Made by a program: the position numbers and the translations under genes
In this document: positions 28,261 through 37,109 of the stretch, one piece after another
How the letters are laid out: each line of letters begins with the position of its first letter
Position numbering within the stretch: position 1 is the first letter of the stretch
Notes under the pieces: model-generated
Told to the model about the DNA's origin: nothing
What the model saw: the letters and a program-made list of their open reading frames with translations, nothing else
Database searches by the model: none
Assembly: GCF_023544445.1 (NCBI RefSeq)
Contig: NZ_JALPVJ010000002.1
Location: forward strand, 62,001 to 126,000
DNA from: Actinoplanes sp. M2I2
GTDB lineage: Bacteria; Actinomycetota; Actinomycetes; Mycobacteriales; Micromonosporaceae
Reading direction: 5' to 3'
DNA length: 64,000 bases

Positions 28261-29475
28261 ATGAAAGCGGAGACGCTGCGGGAAGAGCCGCCCACGATAC
28301 TGACCTTCGCTGCCCGCGACGGGCGGCTGCTCGCGACCGGCAGCCCGGAACGGGGGCGGCGACCGGCGCTGAGTGACGGGCCGGGCCGGGACTTGATGAA
28401 CGACGCGCTGATCCGGCGCGGCAGCACCTCCGGGGTCACCGAGACCGCGATCCAGGCCGTGGTCGCTCTGTGCCTCGACGATCTGCTCACCGGCGATTGG
28501 GACGAAGCGCTGCAACTGGCCGGCGCGGGCCTCGAGATGTGCGACCGGCACGGCTATCAGGAACTGCGGTGGCCCCTCTGGGTGGTCAGCGGCGTCATCG
28601 CCGCCCTGCGGGGCCAGGACGAGCAGGCCGGGGATCTCGCGGACCGGCTGGCCGACTGGGCCAGCCGCCGGGGATCGGCCACCGTCCGGCTCTACGCCCT
28701 CTACGTCCAGAGCCTGATGGCGCAGGCCCAAGACGACTTCGAGCAGGCCTTCCGATGTCTGTCCGAGCTCGCCGTGCCGGCCACCTTCGCCGACCATCTT
28801 CCGCTCGCTATGGCCGCCTCGGTGGACTTCGTGGACTGCGCCCTGCGCACCGGCCGCCGGGAAGCCGCCCGCGCCTACGTGACCCTGTTACGAACCGCCG
28901 ACCCCGCGGTCCTGTCGCCGCGGATGAACCTGCTGACCGCCTGCGCCACGGCTCTGGCGCACCCGCACGAGACCGATCATTTCCAGCGGTCGTTGTCGGT
29001 CCCCGGCATCAAGGACCTGCGGTACGACCGGGCCCGGGTACAGCTCGCCTATGCCGAGCGACTTCGCCGGAGCGGATCGGTCCGGGCCGCGCGGGGGCAT
29101 TCGGGCGAGGCCCGGGCCACCTTTCTCGAGTTGCGCGCGCAGCCCTGGCAGGCCCGGGCGGACCGGCAGCTGCGGGCCACCGGGACTGTCCGGATCGGGG
29201 CGGCGGAAACCCACGCCGAGGCGCTCACCCCTCAGGAACGGGCCATCGCGGACCTGGCCGCGTCCGGGCTCACCGACAAGCAGATCGGCATGCGGCTCTA
29301 TCTGTCCCACCGGACCGTGAGCGCCCATCTGCGCCGGGTCTACGACAAACTCCAGATCTCGAACCGGACGGCGCTGCGGGATGCGCTCGGCGCCGATCGC
29401 CGGCCGTCGGATCCTTTCGCCCGGGCGGGCGGGCCCGGCGCCACCGGCGCCCACGAGGTCGCCGCAGCCGGCTGA
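28261..29475 (+). CDS. LuxR family regulator resembling a LAL protein without its ATPase
   Basis: A 404-residue protein. The C-terminus (about 325-385) is a LuxR HTH: TPQERAIADLAASGLTDKQIGMRLYLSHRTVSAHLRRVYDKLQI. The middle (LCLDDLLTGDWDEALQLAGAGLEMCDRHG ... RGQDEQAGDLADRLADWA) is TPR-like and matches the C-terminal half of LAL regulators, but there is no Walker A or B. It is either a naturally ATPase-less subclass or a truncated LAL. GGAGGAGC precedes the ATG at 28261, supporting a genuine independent start and not a decayed gene. Targets are unknown. Confidence 0.82.
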   Translation: MKAETLREEPPTILTFAARDGRLLATGSPERGRRPALSDGPGRDLMNDALIRRGSTSGVTETAIQAVVALCLDDLLTGDWDEALQLAGAGLEMCDRHGYQELRWPLWVVSGVIAALRGQDEQAGDLADRLADWASRRGSATVRLYALYVQSLMAQAQDDFEQAFRCLSELAVPATFADHLPLAMAASVDFVDCALRTGRREAARAYVTLLRTADPAVLSPRMNLLTACATALAHPHETDHFQRSLSVPGIKDLRYDRARVQLAYAERLRRSGSVRAARGHSGEARATFLELRAQPWQARADRQLRATGTVRIGAAETHAEALTPQERAIADLAASGLTDKQIGMRLYLSHRTVSAHLRRVYDKLQISNRTALRDALGADRRPSDPFARAGGPGATGAHEVAAAG

Positions 29476-29490
29476 GGGCAGGCCCGCCCT

Positions 29491-29518
29491 GGCCCGCGGT
29501 CACCCGGTCACGCGGGCC
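29491..29518. terminator. Hairpin between convergent LuxR and aldo/keto reductase genes
   Basis: Eight-base arms GGCCCGCG / CGCGGGCC with a 12-base loop, 15 bases after the LuxR stop and overlapping the last codons of the convergent reductase. Confidence 0.5.
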
Positions 29519-30441
29519 GAGACGTCGTCGAGGGCCTTCCGCTCGTCGGGCGTCAGGTCGAGCGTCGCCGAGGCGATCAGGGCCGGGAGCTGGTCGACGG
29601 CGCGGGCGCTGGCCACCGGGGCGGCGACGTCCGGCCGCGTGCGCAGCCAGGCCAGCGCGACGGTGGCCGGGGCGACACGGTGGGTGCCGGCGATGTCGGA
29701 CAGCACCGCGACCACGGCCAGGCCGTCGGGTGTCAGGTACTCCCGCGCGGCGCTCGCGCGGGGCCCGGCCGCCTGATCGCCCGTGGCCCGGTACTTGCCC
29801 GTGAGGAACCCGCCGGCCAGGCCGTAATAGGGCAGGACGGCGAGGTTCTCGGCCGCGGCGAGCGGAGCCATCTCCTGCTCGTACGCTGTCCGGCTGACCA
29901 GGTTGTAGTGCGGGGAAACGGCGACGGGAACGGCGAAGCCGTGACGCCGGGCCACCTCGAACCACGCGCGGATACGGTCGGCGCTGTAGTTGGACACCCC
30001 GATCGCCCGGACCTTGCCCGCTCGCACCAGCGCGTCGAAGGCGCCCGCGGTCTCCTCCAGCGGCGTGTCCGGGTCGTCGTAGTGGGCGTAGTAGAGGTCG
30101 ATGTAGTCGGTGCCGAGCCGGCTCAGGGAACCCTCGGCGGCGGCCGCGACCGTGGCGGCGGACAGCCCTCCGTGCTTCCCGGTGACCTTGGTGGCCAGGA
30201 CGATCCGCTCCCGGCCGCCTCCGGCCGCGAGCCACTTGCCGATGATCGTCTCGGACACGCCGCCGGGGTTGCCCGGAGCCCAGGCCGAGTAGATCTCGGC
30301 CGTGTCGACGAAGTTGCCGCCGGCGTCGACGTACGCGTCCAGCACCCGGTGCGAGGTGGACTCGTCGCTGGTCCAGCCGAACGTGTTACCGCCCAGGTTG
30401 AGCGGGAACACGTCGATGCCGCTGTTGCCCAGAGTTGCCAT
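29500..30441 (-). CDS. Aldo/keto reductase
   Basis: A 313-residue NADPH-dependent oxidoreductase with an (alpha/beta)8 barrel. The catalytic tetrad is visible: Asp and Tyr in FVDTAEIYSAW, Lys in IVLATKVTGKHGG, and His in LYYAHYDDPDTPLEET. The C-terminal cofactor loop (VAPVASARAVDQLPALI) fits the family. The ATG at 30441 has GGAAGGGC upstream. It reduces aldehydes or ketones; the substrate is unknown. It is divergent from an alpha/beta hydrolase across 229 bp. Confidence 0.9.
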   Translation of the reverse strand: MATLGNSGIDVFPLNLGGNTFGWTSDESTSHRVLDAYVDAGGNFVDTAEIYSAWAPGNPGGVSETIIGKWLAAGGGRERIVLATKVTGKHGGLSAATVAAAAEGSLSRLGTDYIDLYYAHYDDPDTPLEETAGAFDALVRAGKVRAIGVSNYSADRIRAWFEVARRHGFAVPVAVSPHYNLVSRTAYEQEMAPLAAAENLAVLPYYGLAGGFLTGKYRATGDQAAGPRASAAREYLTPDGLAVVAVLSDIAGTHRVAPATVALAWLRTRPDVAAPVASARAVDQLPALIASATLDLTPDERKALDDVSARVTG

Positions 30442-30670
30442 GGGAAAGCCCTTCCATCAGGATGCCGGTGGGTACGCCTCGCGCCGCTCCCGCGGTCACC
30501 GCAGCTCCTCGGGCAGCTGTCGGCAGGCCGGGGTTCGGGGCTCGACAGGCCCAGCCTCGGCCCTCCGGGCGGCCGGCCACCCCGGGTGACCTACGGGCCC
30601 GGACACGGGTGACCCGGCCGGGACCGTCACGGCCGGACCGGTCGGCGCGGACACTGCTACGGTTCCGCGA

Positions 30671-31456
30671 ATGATCTCGACCGTTCCGCTCGCCTACGAC
30701 CTCGACGGCTCCGGGCCGCTCCTCGTCGCCGTTCACGGCCTGACCGAGGACCGCCACTTCTGGGACCGGGTGCCGCTGGCCGAGCACTTCCGCACCGTGC
30801 GCGTCGATCTGCGCGGGCACGGCGCGTCGCCGCACGCGGCGCCGTACGACCCGCTGACGATGGCCGGCGACGTCCGCGCTGTCCTGGACAGCCTAGGAGT
30901 CGAGGAGACGCCGCTGATCGTGGGTCACTCCTACGGCGGGATCGTGGCCACCGCCTACGCCGCGCGGTTCCCGGTGCGGGGCGTGGTCAACGTCGATCAG
31001 ACGCTCCCCGCCACACCTCTGCCCGGCCACGTGGCCGAGACCGTCCGTGGTCCGGGTCACCGCGAGTTCCTGACGTCCGTCTTCGCCCAGATGTACGGCG
31101 AGCTGGACCCCGCTGTCGCCGAGGACCTCAGCCGGCGCCGGAAGGTCGATCACGACGTCCTGCTCGGGGTGTGGGCGCCCCTGATCGATCGGGGACCCGA
31201 GGAGCTGGCCGCGTTCGTGGCGGACCTGACGCCGGCCCGCCCCACCCCGTACCTGTCGTTGCACGGCCTGCCCGTGGAGGACGACTATGCGACGTGGCTG
31301 AGCGACCGGATCCCCGGCGCGGTGGTCGAGACCGCGCCGGTCACCACGCATTACCCCCACCTGGCCGACCCCGCCTGGTTCGTCCGGCGGCTCCGGAGCT
31401 TCGACGGGGGGCCCGACGGAACCGGTCCGGATCAGTCGATCCGCGGCGACACGTGA
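30671..31456 (+). CDS. Alpha/beta hydrolase
   Basis: A 261-residue cytoplasmic hydrolase. Oxyanion region VAVHGLTEDRHFW, the RGHGASPHA strand, nucleophile elbow GHSYGGIVAT and a late His (TTHYPHLADPAWFVRRL) make a complete Ser-His-Asp triad likely. No signal peptide. It resembles generic esterase/peroxidase-like hydrolases and cannot be assigned a substrate. Its last 25 bases overlap the convergent SnoaL-like gene. Confidence 0.8.
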   Translation: MISTVPLAYDLDGSGPLLVAVHGLTEDRHFWDRVPLAEHFRTVRVDLRGHGASPHAAPYDPLTMAGDVRAVLDSLGVEETPLIVGHSYGGIVATAYAARFPVRGVVNVDQTLPATPLPGHVAETVRGPGHREFLTSVFAQMYGELDPAVAEDLSRRRKVDHDVLLGVWAPLIDRGPEELAAFVADLTPARPTPYLSLHGLPVEDDYATWLSDRIPGAVVETAPVTTHYPHLADPAWFVRRLRSFDGGPDGTGPDQSIRGDT

Positions 31457-31809
31457 TAGTGGGCGATCCGCCACGTCCCGCGGTCCCGGCGCGCGATGAC
31501 GGTGAGGGCGAGCGGCAGCGGCGCCCGGGTGCCCGCCGCGAAGGTGAACTCGACGGCCACCCAGGCCAGCACCACATCGTCGGCCAGCCGGCGAGCCCGC
31601 AGGAGGTCGTAGGCGACGGTCATGCCCATCGGTTGTCCGGCGTAGTACTCCTTCACGCCGGCCCGTCCCACGCTGTAGGGGTGCAACCCCTGGAAGACGG
31701 CGTCCTCGGCGAAGAGGTCGGCGACCTGGTCGGGGAGATGCCGGTCGACGGCCTCCCGCCAGGCGTCGAGGACGCCACGGAGCACGGCCCGGTCGAGGTG
31801 GTCGTTCAT
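31432..31809 (-). CDS. SnoaL/NTF2-like (DUF4440-type) small protein
   Basis: A 125-residue protein starting at the ATG at 31809 with GAGGGG upstream. The cone-shaped NTF2-like fold is suggested by AWREAVDRHLPDQVADLFAEDAVFQGLHPYSVGRAGVKEYYAG at the N-terminal half and VAVEFTFAAGTRAPLPLALTVIARRDRGTWRIAHYHVS at the end. Members include polyketide cyclases, ketosteroid isomerase-like enzymes and many of unknown role. It follows directly, 10 bp downstream, a broken SDR gene on the same strand, so it was probably the second gene of a two-gene operon. Confidence 0.75.
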   Translation of the reverse strand: MNDHLDRAVLRGVLDAWREAVDRHLPDQVADLFAEDAVFQGLHPYSVGRAGVKEYYAGQPMGMTVAYDLLRARRLADDVVLAWVAVEFTFAAGTRAPLPLALTVIARRDRGTWRIAHYHVSPRID

Positions 31810-31819
31810 CTTTTGCCCC

Positions 31820-32040
31820 TCACTGTCCGCCGGCGCTCTGTCCACCGTCGACATGCAGGATCTCGCCGGTGACGAACGGCGCGTTCTCGAGATAGACGAT
31901 CGCGTCGGTGACGTCGCTGATCTCGCCCATCCGGCCCACCGGGTGCAGACCGGCCAGCGCCTCGTGGGTCCCGGCCGGTAGGCGGCGACCGTGGCGGCGC
32001 CGATCCCCCGGGAGGCCCCGGTCACAACTGCGACGGACAT
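31820..32040 (-). pseudogene. Short-chain dehydrogenase/reductase pseudogene (internal deletion)
   Basis: The start is intact: AGGAG, then ATG at 32040 and MSVAVVTGASRGIGAATVAA, the Rossmann TGxxxGIG motif of an SDR. After about 20 codons the frame breaks. In another frame the typical SDR C-terminus appears: AGLHPVGRMGEISDVTDAI, then VYLENAPFVTGEILHVDGGQSAGGQ and a stop at 31820. The central 170-odd residues with the Ser-Tyr-Lys site are missing, so the product cannot be active. It lies just upstream of the SnoaL-like gene. Confidence 0.85.
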
Positions 32041-32130
32041 GACTGCTCCTGACTTCGTCATCGGAGAGAGAACGTGTCGTAGCAGTCCCGGGCGCTTCAC
32101 CAGCTAACGGCGGAGCGCCCGGGGCCCGGC

Positions 32131-33420
32131 TCAGCGGGTCGATCGGAAGGCGGCACGGAGCTCGCGGGTGAACAGTCCGGGCTCCTCCCAGGCCGCGAAG
32201 TGCCCACCCCGCGGCGCTGTGCCGTAATAGCTGAGGGTGGGATAGCTGATCTCGGCCCAGCTGCGGGGCGCCTGGAAGATCTCACCGGGGAAGGCGCTGA
32301 AGGCGACCGGGACGCCCACCGGCGGATGGCTCTGGCCGGCGCTCTGCGTTCTCTCCCAGTACGCCCGGGCGGCCGACTCGCCGGTGCCGGTCAGCCAGTA
32401 GAGCGAGATGTTGTCCAGGATGTGCTCGCGGGTGAGGTTGCCCGACGGTGGGCCGCCGCGGAACGCCCGGGAGATCTTGAGGTAGCTGTCGGTGTCGTGG
32501 TCGAGCATCCAGGCGGCCAGGGCGACCGGGGAGTCCAGCAGCGCGTAGCCGATCGTCTGCGGCCGCGTCGACTGCTCGACCAGATAACCCCGGCCGCTCG
32601 CGGAGAAGACCTGGAGCGCGGCCTGCGCGGCCTTCTCCTGGCTGGTGTTCTTCGGCAGGCCGGTGGTGCCGTTCAGCGCCGGGACGAGCAGGTTCAGATG
32701 GATGCCGAGCAGGCCCGCCGGGGCGACGCGGCCCAGGCTGTCGGTGACGGCCGCGCCGACGTCCCCGCCCTGGGCGACGTAGTCCCGGTAACCGAGGCGG
32801 CGCATCAATTCGGCCCAGGCCCGTGCCGTCCGGGTGGTGTCCCAGCCGAGCTCGTCGGGCTTGCCGGAGAAGCCGTAGCCGGGGATCGACGGCAGGACGA
32901 GGTGAAAGGCGTCCGCCGCGGCGCCGCCGTGCGCGGTCGGGTTCGTCAGGGGACCGATCGTCTCGAGCAGTTCGACGATCGAGCCGGGCCAGCCGTGGGT
33001 CATGATGAGCGGCAGAGCGTTGCTGTGCCGCGAGCGTACGTGGATGAAGTGGACGTCGACGCCGTCGATCTCGGTCGTGAACTGTGGCAGGGCGTTGAGC
33101 TTCGCCTCGAGCCGGCGCCAGTCGTAGCGGGTCGCCCAGAACCGGGCGAGAGCCTGGGCGGTCGCCAGTTGCACGCCCTGCGAGCGGTCGTTCACCAGCT
33201 CGCGGGTCGGCCAGCGGGTCGCGGCGACGCGGCTGCGCATCTCGGTCAGCCGGCCCGGCTGGACGGCAACCCGGAACGGGCGGATCGCGGTCGGGCCGGC
33301 GGCCGGTGCCGCACCGGCCGGGGCCGGGCCCAGCACGGCGCCCGCGGCGACGGTGACTCCGGCGGCCAGGCTGCCCTGCAGGAGTTGCCGTCGAGTGGGC
33401 TGGGACGTGGACGAGGTCAT
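32131..33420 (-). CDS. Tat-exported epoxide hydrolase
   Basis: A 429-residue alpha/beta hydrolase of the epoxide hydrolase family. The N-terminus S-Q-P-T-R-R-Q-L-L-Q-G-S followed by a hydrophobic run and P-A-G-A-A is a twin-arginine signal. An EHN-type N-terminal segment (RPFRVAVQPGRLTEMRSRVAATRWPTREL) follows, then HGWPGS (oxyanion loop), the Asp nucleophile in AQGGDVGA and the late His in GGHFAAWEEP. I use the ATG at 33420, with AAGGTGG upstream, not the adjacent TTG. It lies 52 bp downstream of a very similar gene without a signal peptide, so the two look like a tandem duplication. Confidence 0.88.
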   Translation of the reverse strand: MTSSTSQPTRRQLLQGSLAAGVTVAAGAVLGPAPAGAAPAAGPTAIRPFRVAVQPGRLTEMRSRVAATRWPTRELVNDRSQGVQLATAQALARFWATRYDWRRLEAKLNALPQFTTEIDGVDVHFIHVRSRHSNALPLIMTHGWPGSIVELLETIGPLTNPTAHGGAAADAFHLVLPSIPGYGFSGKPDELGWDTTRTARAWAELMRRLGYRDYVAQGGDVGAAVTDSLGRVAPAGLLGIHLNLLVPALNGTTGLPKNTSQEKAAQAALQVFSASGRGYLVEQSTRPQTIGYALLDSPVALAAWMLDHDTDSYLKISRAFRGGPPSGNLTREHILDNISLYWLTGTGESAARAYWERTQSAGQSHPPVGVPVAFSAFPGEIFQAPRSWAEISYPTLSYYGTAPRGGHFAAWEEPGLFTRELRAAFRSTR

Positions 33421-33472
33421 CAATTGCCACCTTCTCTGGGATTCGTCCGGCCGGACGGGAGCGGACAGCCGG

Positions 33473-34675
33473 TCATCGCAGCGGGCGGAAGGCGGCCCGC
33501 AGTTGCGCCGCGAACAGTTCCGGTTCCTCCCAGGCGGCGAAGTGGCCGCCGCGTTCGGCCACCCCGAAGTAGTTGAGCGTGGGATACGAGACCTCGGCCC
33601 AGCTGCGGGGCGTCCGCCAGATCTCGCCGGGGAAGGTGCTGAAGCCGACCGGGACGCGGGGCGCCGGCAGCGGTGGGCGGCCCGCGGCGGGAGCGTCCGG
33701 TCCGTACGCCTCCCAGTACGACCGGGCCGTGGAGGCGCCGGTGCCGGTCAGCCAGTAGGCGGTGATGTTGTCGAGGAGGTGGTCCCGGGTGAGGTTGCCC
33801 GAGGGCTGTCCGTCGACGAAGGCGCGGGCGATCTTGTGGTAGGAGTCGGTGTCGTGGTCGATCATCCAGGCGGCCAGCGCGGACGGAGAGTCCAGCAGCG
33901 CGTACCCGATGGTCTCCGGCCGGGTGGCCATCTCGACGAAGTAGCCGTTGCCGCTGGTCTGGAAGACTTTGATGGCCTCCAGCGCCGCGCGTTCCTCCTC
34001 GGTGGTGTTCGGTAGTGCGGCCGGGTCGTTGAGCGCGGTGACGAGCAGGTTGGTGTGGATGCCGGCCAGGCCCTCGGGGCCGAGCCGGCCCAGGGCGTCG
34101 GTGACGCCGGCGCCGACGTCGCCGCCCTGGGCGACGTAGCGGTGGTAGCCGAGGCGGTTCATGAGTTCGGCCCAGGCCCGGGCGGTGCGGACGAGGTCCC
34201 AGCCGATCTCGGCCGGTTCGGCGGAGAAGCTGTATCCGGGCAGGGAGGGCAGGACGAGGTGGAAGGCGTCGGCGGGGGTGCCGCCGTGGGCGGTCGGGTC
34301 GGTGAGCGGGCCGATCGAGTCGAGCATCTCGATGACGGAGCCGGGCCAGCCGTGCGTCATGATCAGCGGCAGGGCGTCCGGGTGCCGGGACCTGACGTGC
34401 ACGAAGTGGAGGCCGACGCCGTCGATCTCGGTGGTGAACTGGGGCAGCGCGTTCAGCCGGGACTGCACCCGCCGCAGGTCGTACTCCTTCTCCCAGTAGC
34501 GGCCGAGCGCCCGCATGGTGGCCAGCTGCACCCCTTGCGTACGGTCGCCGACGAGCTCCCGGGTCGGCCAGCGTGTGGTGGCCAGGCGGTGGCGCAACTC
34601 GTCGAGCGCCTTTTCGCGGAACCGCACCGTGAACGGTCGGATCGCCTGGCCGGTCTGTTGTTCGAGCGTGGTCAT
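33473..34675 (-). CDS. Epoxide hydrolase (cytoplasmic paralogue)
   Basis: A 400-residue epoxide hydrolase starting at the ATG at 34675 (GGGGAG upstream). It has the EHN segment (RPFTVRFREKALDELRHRLATTRWPTREL), HGWPGS, the Asp nucleophile in AQGGDVGA and the His in GGHFAAWEEP. Long blocks are identical to the downstream Tat-exported copy (for example LNALPQFTTEIDGV, TRPWTIGY-like and WLTGTG stretches). It lacks any signal, so it should work inside the cell. Both probably come from one transcript. It converts epoxides to vicinal diols; the natural substrate is unknown. Confidence 0.88.
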   Translation of the reverse strand: MTTLEQQTGQAIRPFTVRFREKALDELRHRLATTRWPTRELVGDRTQGVQLATMRALGRYWEKEYDLRRVQSRLNALPQFTTEIDGVGLHFVHVRSRHPDALPLIMTHGWPGSVIEMLDSIGPLTDPTAHGGTPADAFHLVLPSLPGYSFSAEPAEIGWDLVRTARAWAELMNRLGYHRYVAQGGDVGAGVTDALGRLGPEGLAGIHTNLLVTALNDPAALPNTTEEERAALEAIKVFQTSGNGYFVEMATRPETIGYALLDSPSALAAWMIDHDTDSYHKIARAFVDGQPSGNLTRDHLLDNITAYWLTGTGASTARSYWEAYGPDAPAAGRPPLPAPRVPVGFSTFPGEIWRTPRSWAEVSYPTLNYFGVAERGGHFAAWEEPELFAAQLRAAFRPLR

Positions 34676-34934
34676 GGCTCGCACTCCCCTTGGGTCGGAT
34701 TCGGCGCGCGGCCCCCGGCGGCTTTTCCACCGCCGCCTCTCGATTCGGGCGTCCGCGACGTCCCCAAGCCTGGCGAGATTCGAGGCCACTCACGCCCGTC
34801 GGAGACCCTGGTCGATACCCGGGCGACGGGCTCGATGTGGCGGTGGACACCACCCCGGCGGCCCCACGGGGGTTTACCGGCCCTAGGCGAGGTGATGATG
34901 GGGTTTTGGTCCTCCTCCGGAGAGGCGTGGCGAC

Positions 34935-35564
34935 GTGCCGTCGGTCCTCGACCCGCAACACCTGATCTCGACGTTCGGCCTGATCGGCATCCTCGCCGTC
35001 GTCTTCGCCGAATCCGGACTGCTGATCGGCTTCTTCCTGCCCGGTGACTCGCTGCTGTTCACCACGGGCCTGCTGGTCGCCGGAGGCACCTATCTGCACC
35101 AGCCGTTGTGGCTGATGTGCCTGCTGGTGTCGGCGGCCGCCGTGCTGGGCGACCAGACCGGCTACCTGTTCGGCCGCCGGTTCGGCCCGGCGCTGTTCCG
35201 GCGGCCCGACTCGAGGCTGTTCAAGAAGGAGAACCTCGCGCGCGCCCGGGACTTCTTCCAGAGGTACGGCGCCCGCTCGATCGTCCTGGCCCGGTTCGTG
35301 CCGGTCGTCCGAACCTTCACCCCGATCGTGGCCGGTGCGAGCCACATGCCGTACGGAAGGTTCGTGACCTACAACGTGATCGGCGGGACGCTGTGGGCCT
35401 GCGGTGTCACCACGCTCGGATACTTCCTCGGGCAGGTGGCCTTCGTCCGCGCGAACATCGAACTGATCCTGATCGGCGTCGTTGTCGTCTCGGTCCTCCC
35501 GGTGGCCGTCGAACTGCTCCGGGCCCGCCACCGCACCCGCCGCGACCCGGCCGGCCAGAACTGA
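34935..35564 (+). CDS. DedA family membrane protein
   Basis: A 209-residue polytopic membrane protein starting at a GTG at 34935. Family motifs are clear: ESGLLIGFFLPGDSLLF near the N-terminus and the re-entrant segment ARFVPVVRTFTPIVAGASHM, then GGTLWACGVTTLGYFLG. DedA proteins are proton-dependent phospholipid or undecaprenyl-phosphate flippase-like transporters important for envelope integrity. It is divergent from the epoxide hydrolase pair and separated by 259 bp without other genes. Confidence 0.9.
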   Translation: MPSVLDPQHLISTFGLIGILAVVFAESGLLIGFFLPGDSLLFTTGLLVAGGTYLHQPLWLMCLLVSAAAVLGDQTGYLFGRRFGPALFRRPDSRLFKKENLARARDFFQRYGARSIVLARFVPVVRTFTPIVAGASHMPYGRFVTYNVIGGTLWACGVTTLGYFLGQVAFVRANIELILIGVVVVSVLPVAVELLRARHRTRRDPAGQN

Positions 35565-35654
35565 CCGCCACGGCGCGGCGGTTGTGGCTTCGCAGGCGGA
35601 ACGACTTGGCCGATTCCTGATCTGAGGCAACCGTCGCGCGCCGAGGGTGCGCGG

Positions 35655-37082
35655 TCAGCCGCAGCAGCCGCCGGACTGCTCGGCGGGGGTGGGCGGCGCC
35701 GTGATGACCGTGAGGGGCGTGCGGAGCAGCCCGCCGGAGACGCCGGTGGCCAGGCCGCGCCCGGCCGGCTCGGGCACGGCAGCGGGGGCGCCGCAGCAGC
35801 CGCCGCCGGCGTCGATGGTGTCGCTGTCGAGATCCTGGCTGCTGTTGCAGACGCCGGTCTCGGGCAGGTCGAGCTGGACGTCGCGGGCCGCGGCCCAGTC
35901 GCCGTCGAGGGCCGCGACCACCGAGCGGGCCTGCTCGTAGCCGGTGGCGAGCAGGAAGGTCGGGGCGCGGCCGTAGGACTTGACGCCGATGGCGTAGTAG
36001 CCGGGCTCGGGGTGGGTGAGCTGGTCGGCGCCGTGCGGCGGGACGGTGCCGCAGGAGTGCTCGTTCGGGTCGATCAGTGGCGCCAGGGCGCGGGTGGAAC
36101 CCATGATCGGGTCGAGGTCGAGGCGCAGCTCGCTGACGATGCCGTGGTCGGGCCGGAAGCCGGTGGCTCCGACGACCCGGTCTGCGGTCACCGTGCGGGT
36201 GCCGTCGGACACCTCGACCCCGTCCGGGCCGGCGGTGACGGACTGGACACTGAAACCGGTCAGCAGCGTGATGGCGCCGCTTTCGACGTGCTCGCGCAGG
36301 CGGGTGCCGAGCGCGCCACGGGCCGGGAGCGCGTCGGCGGACTCGCCGCCGTAGGTGCGGGCGGGGGTGGCCGCGCGAATGGCCCACGTGACGGTGGTGC
36401 CGAGGGCGTTCTCGGCCAGGTCGAGCAGCGTGCTGGCGGCGGAGTGCCCGGCCCCGACCACGAGGACGCGGCGGCCGGCGAAGCGGTCCCGGTCGCGGCC
36501 CAGCACGTCCGGCAGGGCGGTCTCGACGTACGCGGCGGCTTCGGTCTCGCCGTGCGCCGGGATGCCGGAGGCGCCGAGCACGTTGGGCTTTCCCCACGTG
36601 CCGGAGGCGTCGATGACGGCGCGGGCGAGCACGTCCTCGCCGGTGGCGAGCCGGATCAGATACGGGGCCCGGTCACGGCCGGTGGTGCGCAGGCGGTCGA
36701 GGCCGAGGCGGGTGACCGCGATGACCCGGGCGCCGTAGCGCACGTGCGGCTTGAGGGCGGGCAGGTCGGCCAGCGGCTGCAGGTAGTCGGCGGCGAGCTG
36801 GGCGCCGGTGGGCAGCTTGTCGTTGTCGGGGCGGACCCAGCCGGCCTCGGTCAACAGCCCGGCCGCGGCCGCGTCGATGTTGTAGCGCCACGGCGAGAAC
36901 AGCCGCACGTGACCCCACTGGCGCACGGCCGCGGCGGGGCTGTCGCCGGCTTCGAGGACGACGAAGGCGATGCCCCGCTGGGCGAGGTGCGCGGCGGCGG
37001 CGAGACCGACGGGCCCGGCGCCGATGACGGCCACGGGCAGGGTGTCCAGCCGGGCACTACCGGCGACATGCTGGTCGCTCAT
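35655..37082 (-). CDS. FAD-dependent oxidoreductase of the arsenic cassette, Cys-rich C-terminus
   Basis: A 475-residue flavoprotein starting at the ATG at 37082, with GGAGGAGG upstream. The N-terminal FAD site is VAVIGAGPVGLAAAAHLAQRG and a second dinucleotide site is VLVVGAGHSAASTLL. The sequence GHVRLFSPWRYNID is typical of flavoproteins found in actinobacterial ars loci (ArsO-like). The last 90 residues are unusual: GVCNSS, then GGGCCG, and a final SGGCCG, five cysteines in all. These could bind As(III) or another soft metal. It is divergent from arsR across 102 bp, so arsR probably controls it. The exact reaction is unknown. Confidence 0.82.
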   Translation of the reverse strand: MSDQHVAGSARLDTLPVAVIGAGPVGLAAAAHLAQRGIAFVVLEAGDSPAAAVRQWGHVRLFSPWRYNIDAAAAGLLTEAGWVRPDNDKLPTGAQLAADYLQPLADLPALKPHVRYGARVIAVTRLGLDRLRTTGRDRAPYLIRLATGEDVLARAVIDASGTWGKPNVLGASGIPAHGETEAAAYVETALPDVLGRDRDRFAGRRVLVVGAGHSAASTLLDLAENALGTTVTWAIRAATPARTYGGESADALPARGALGTRLREHVESGAITLLTGFSVQSVTAGPDGVEVSDGTRTVTADRVVGATGFRPDHGIVSELRLDLDPIMGSTRALAPLIDPNEHSCGTVPPHGADQLTHPEPGYYAIGVKSYGRAPTFLLATGYEQARSVVAALDGDWAAARDVQLDLPETGVCNSSQDLDSDTIDAGGGCCGAPAAVPEPAGRGLATGVSGGLLRTPLTVITAPPTPAEQSGGCCG

Positions 37083-37109
37083 GACCGTCCTCCTCCAAGG
37101 CGAAACGGA

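Noticed and set aside
31432..32100. Single fused SDR-SnoaL protein
   Set aside because: The continuous frame arises only because the SDR deletion shifts frame; the SnoaL-like part has its own ribosome site and ATG at 31809, and the SDR C-terminus is in a different frame.
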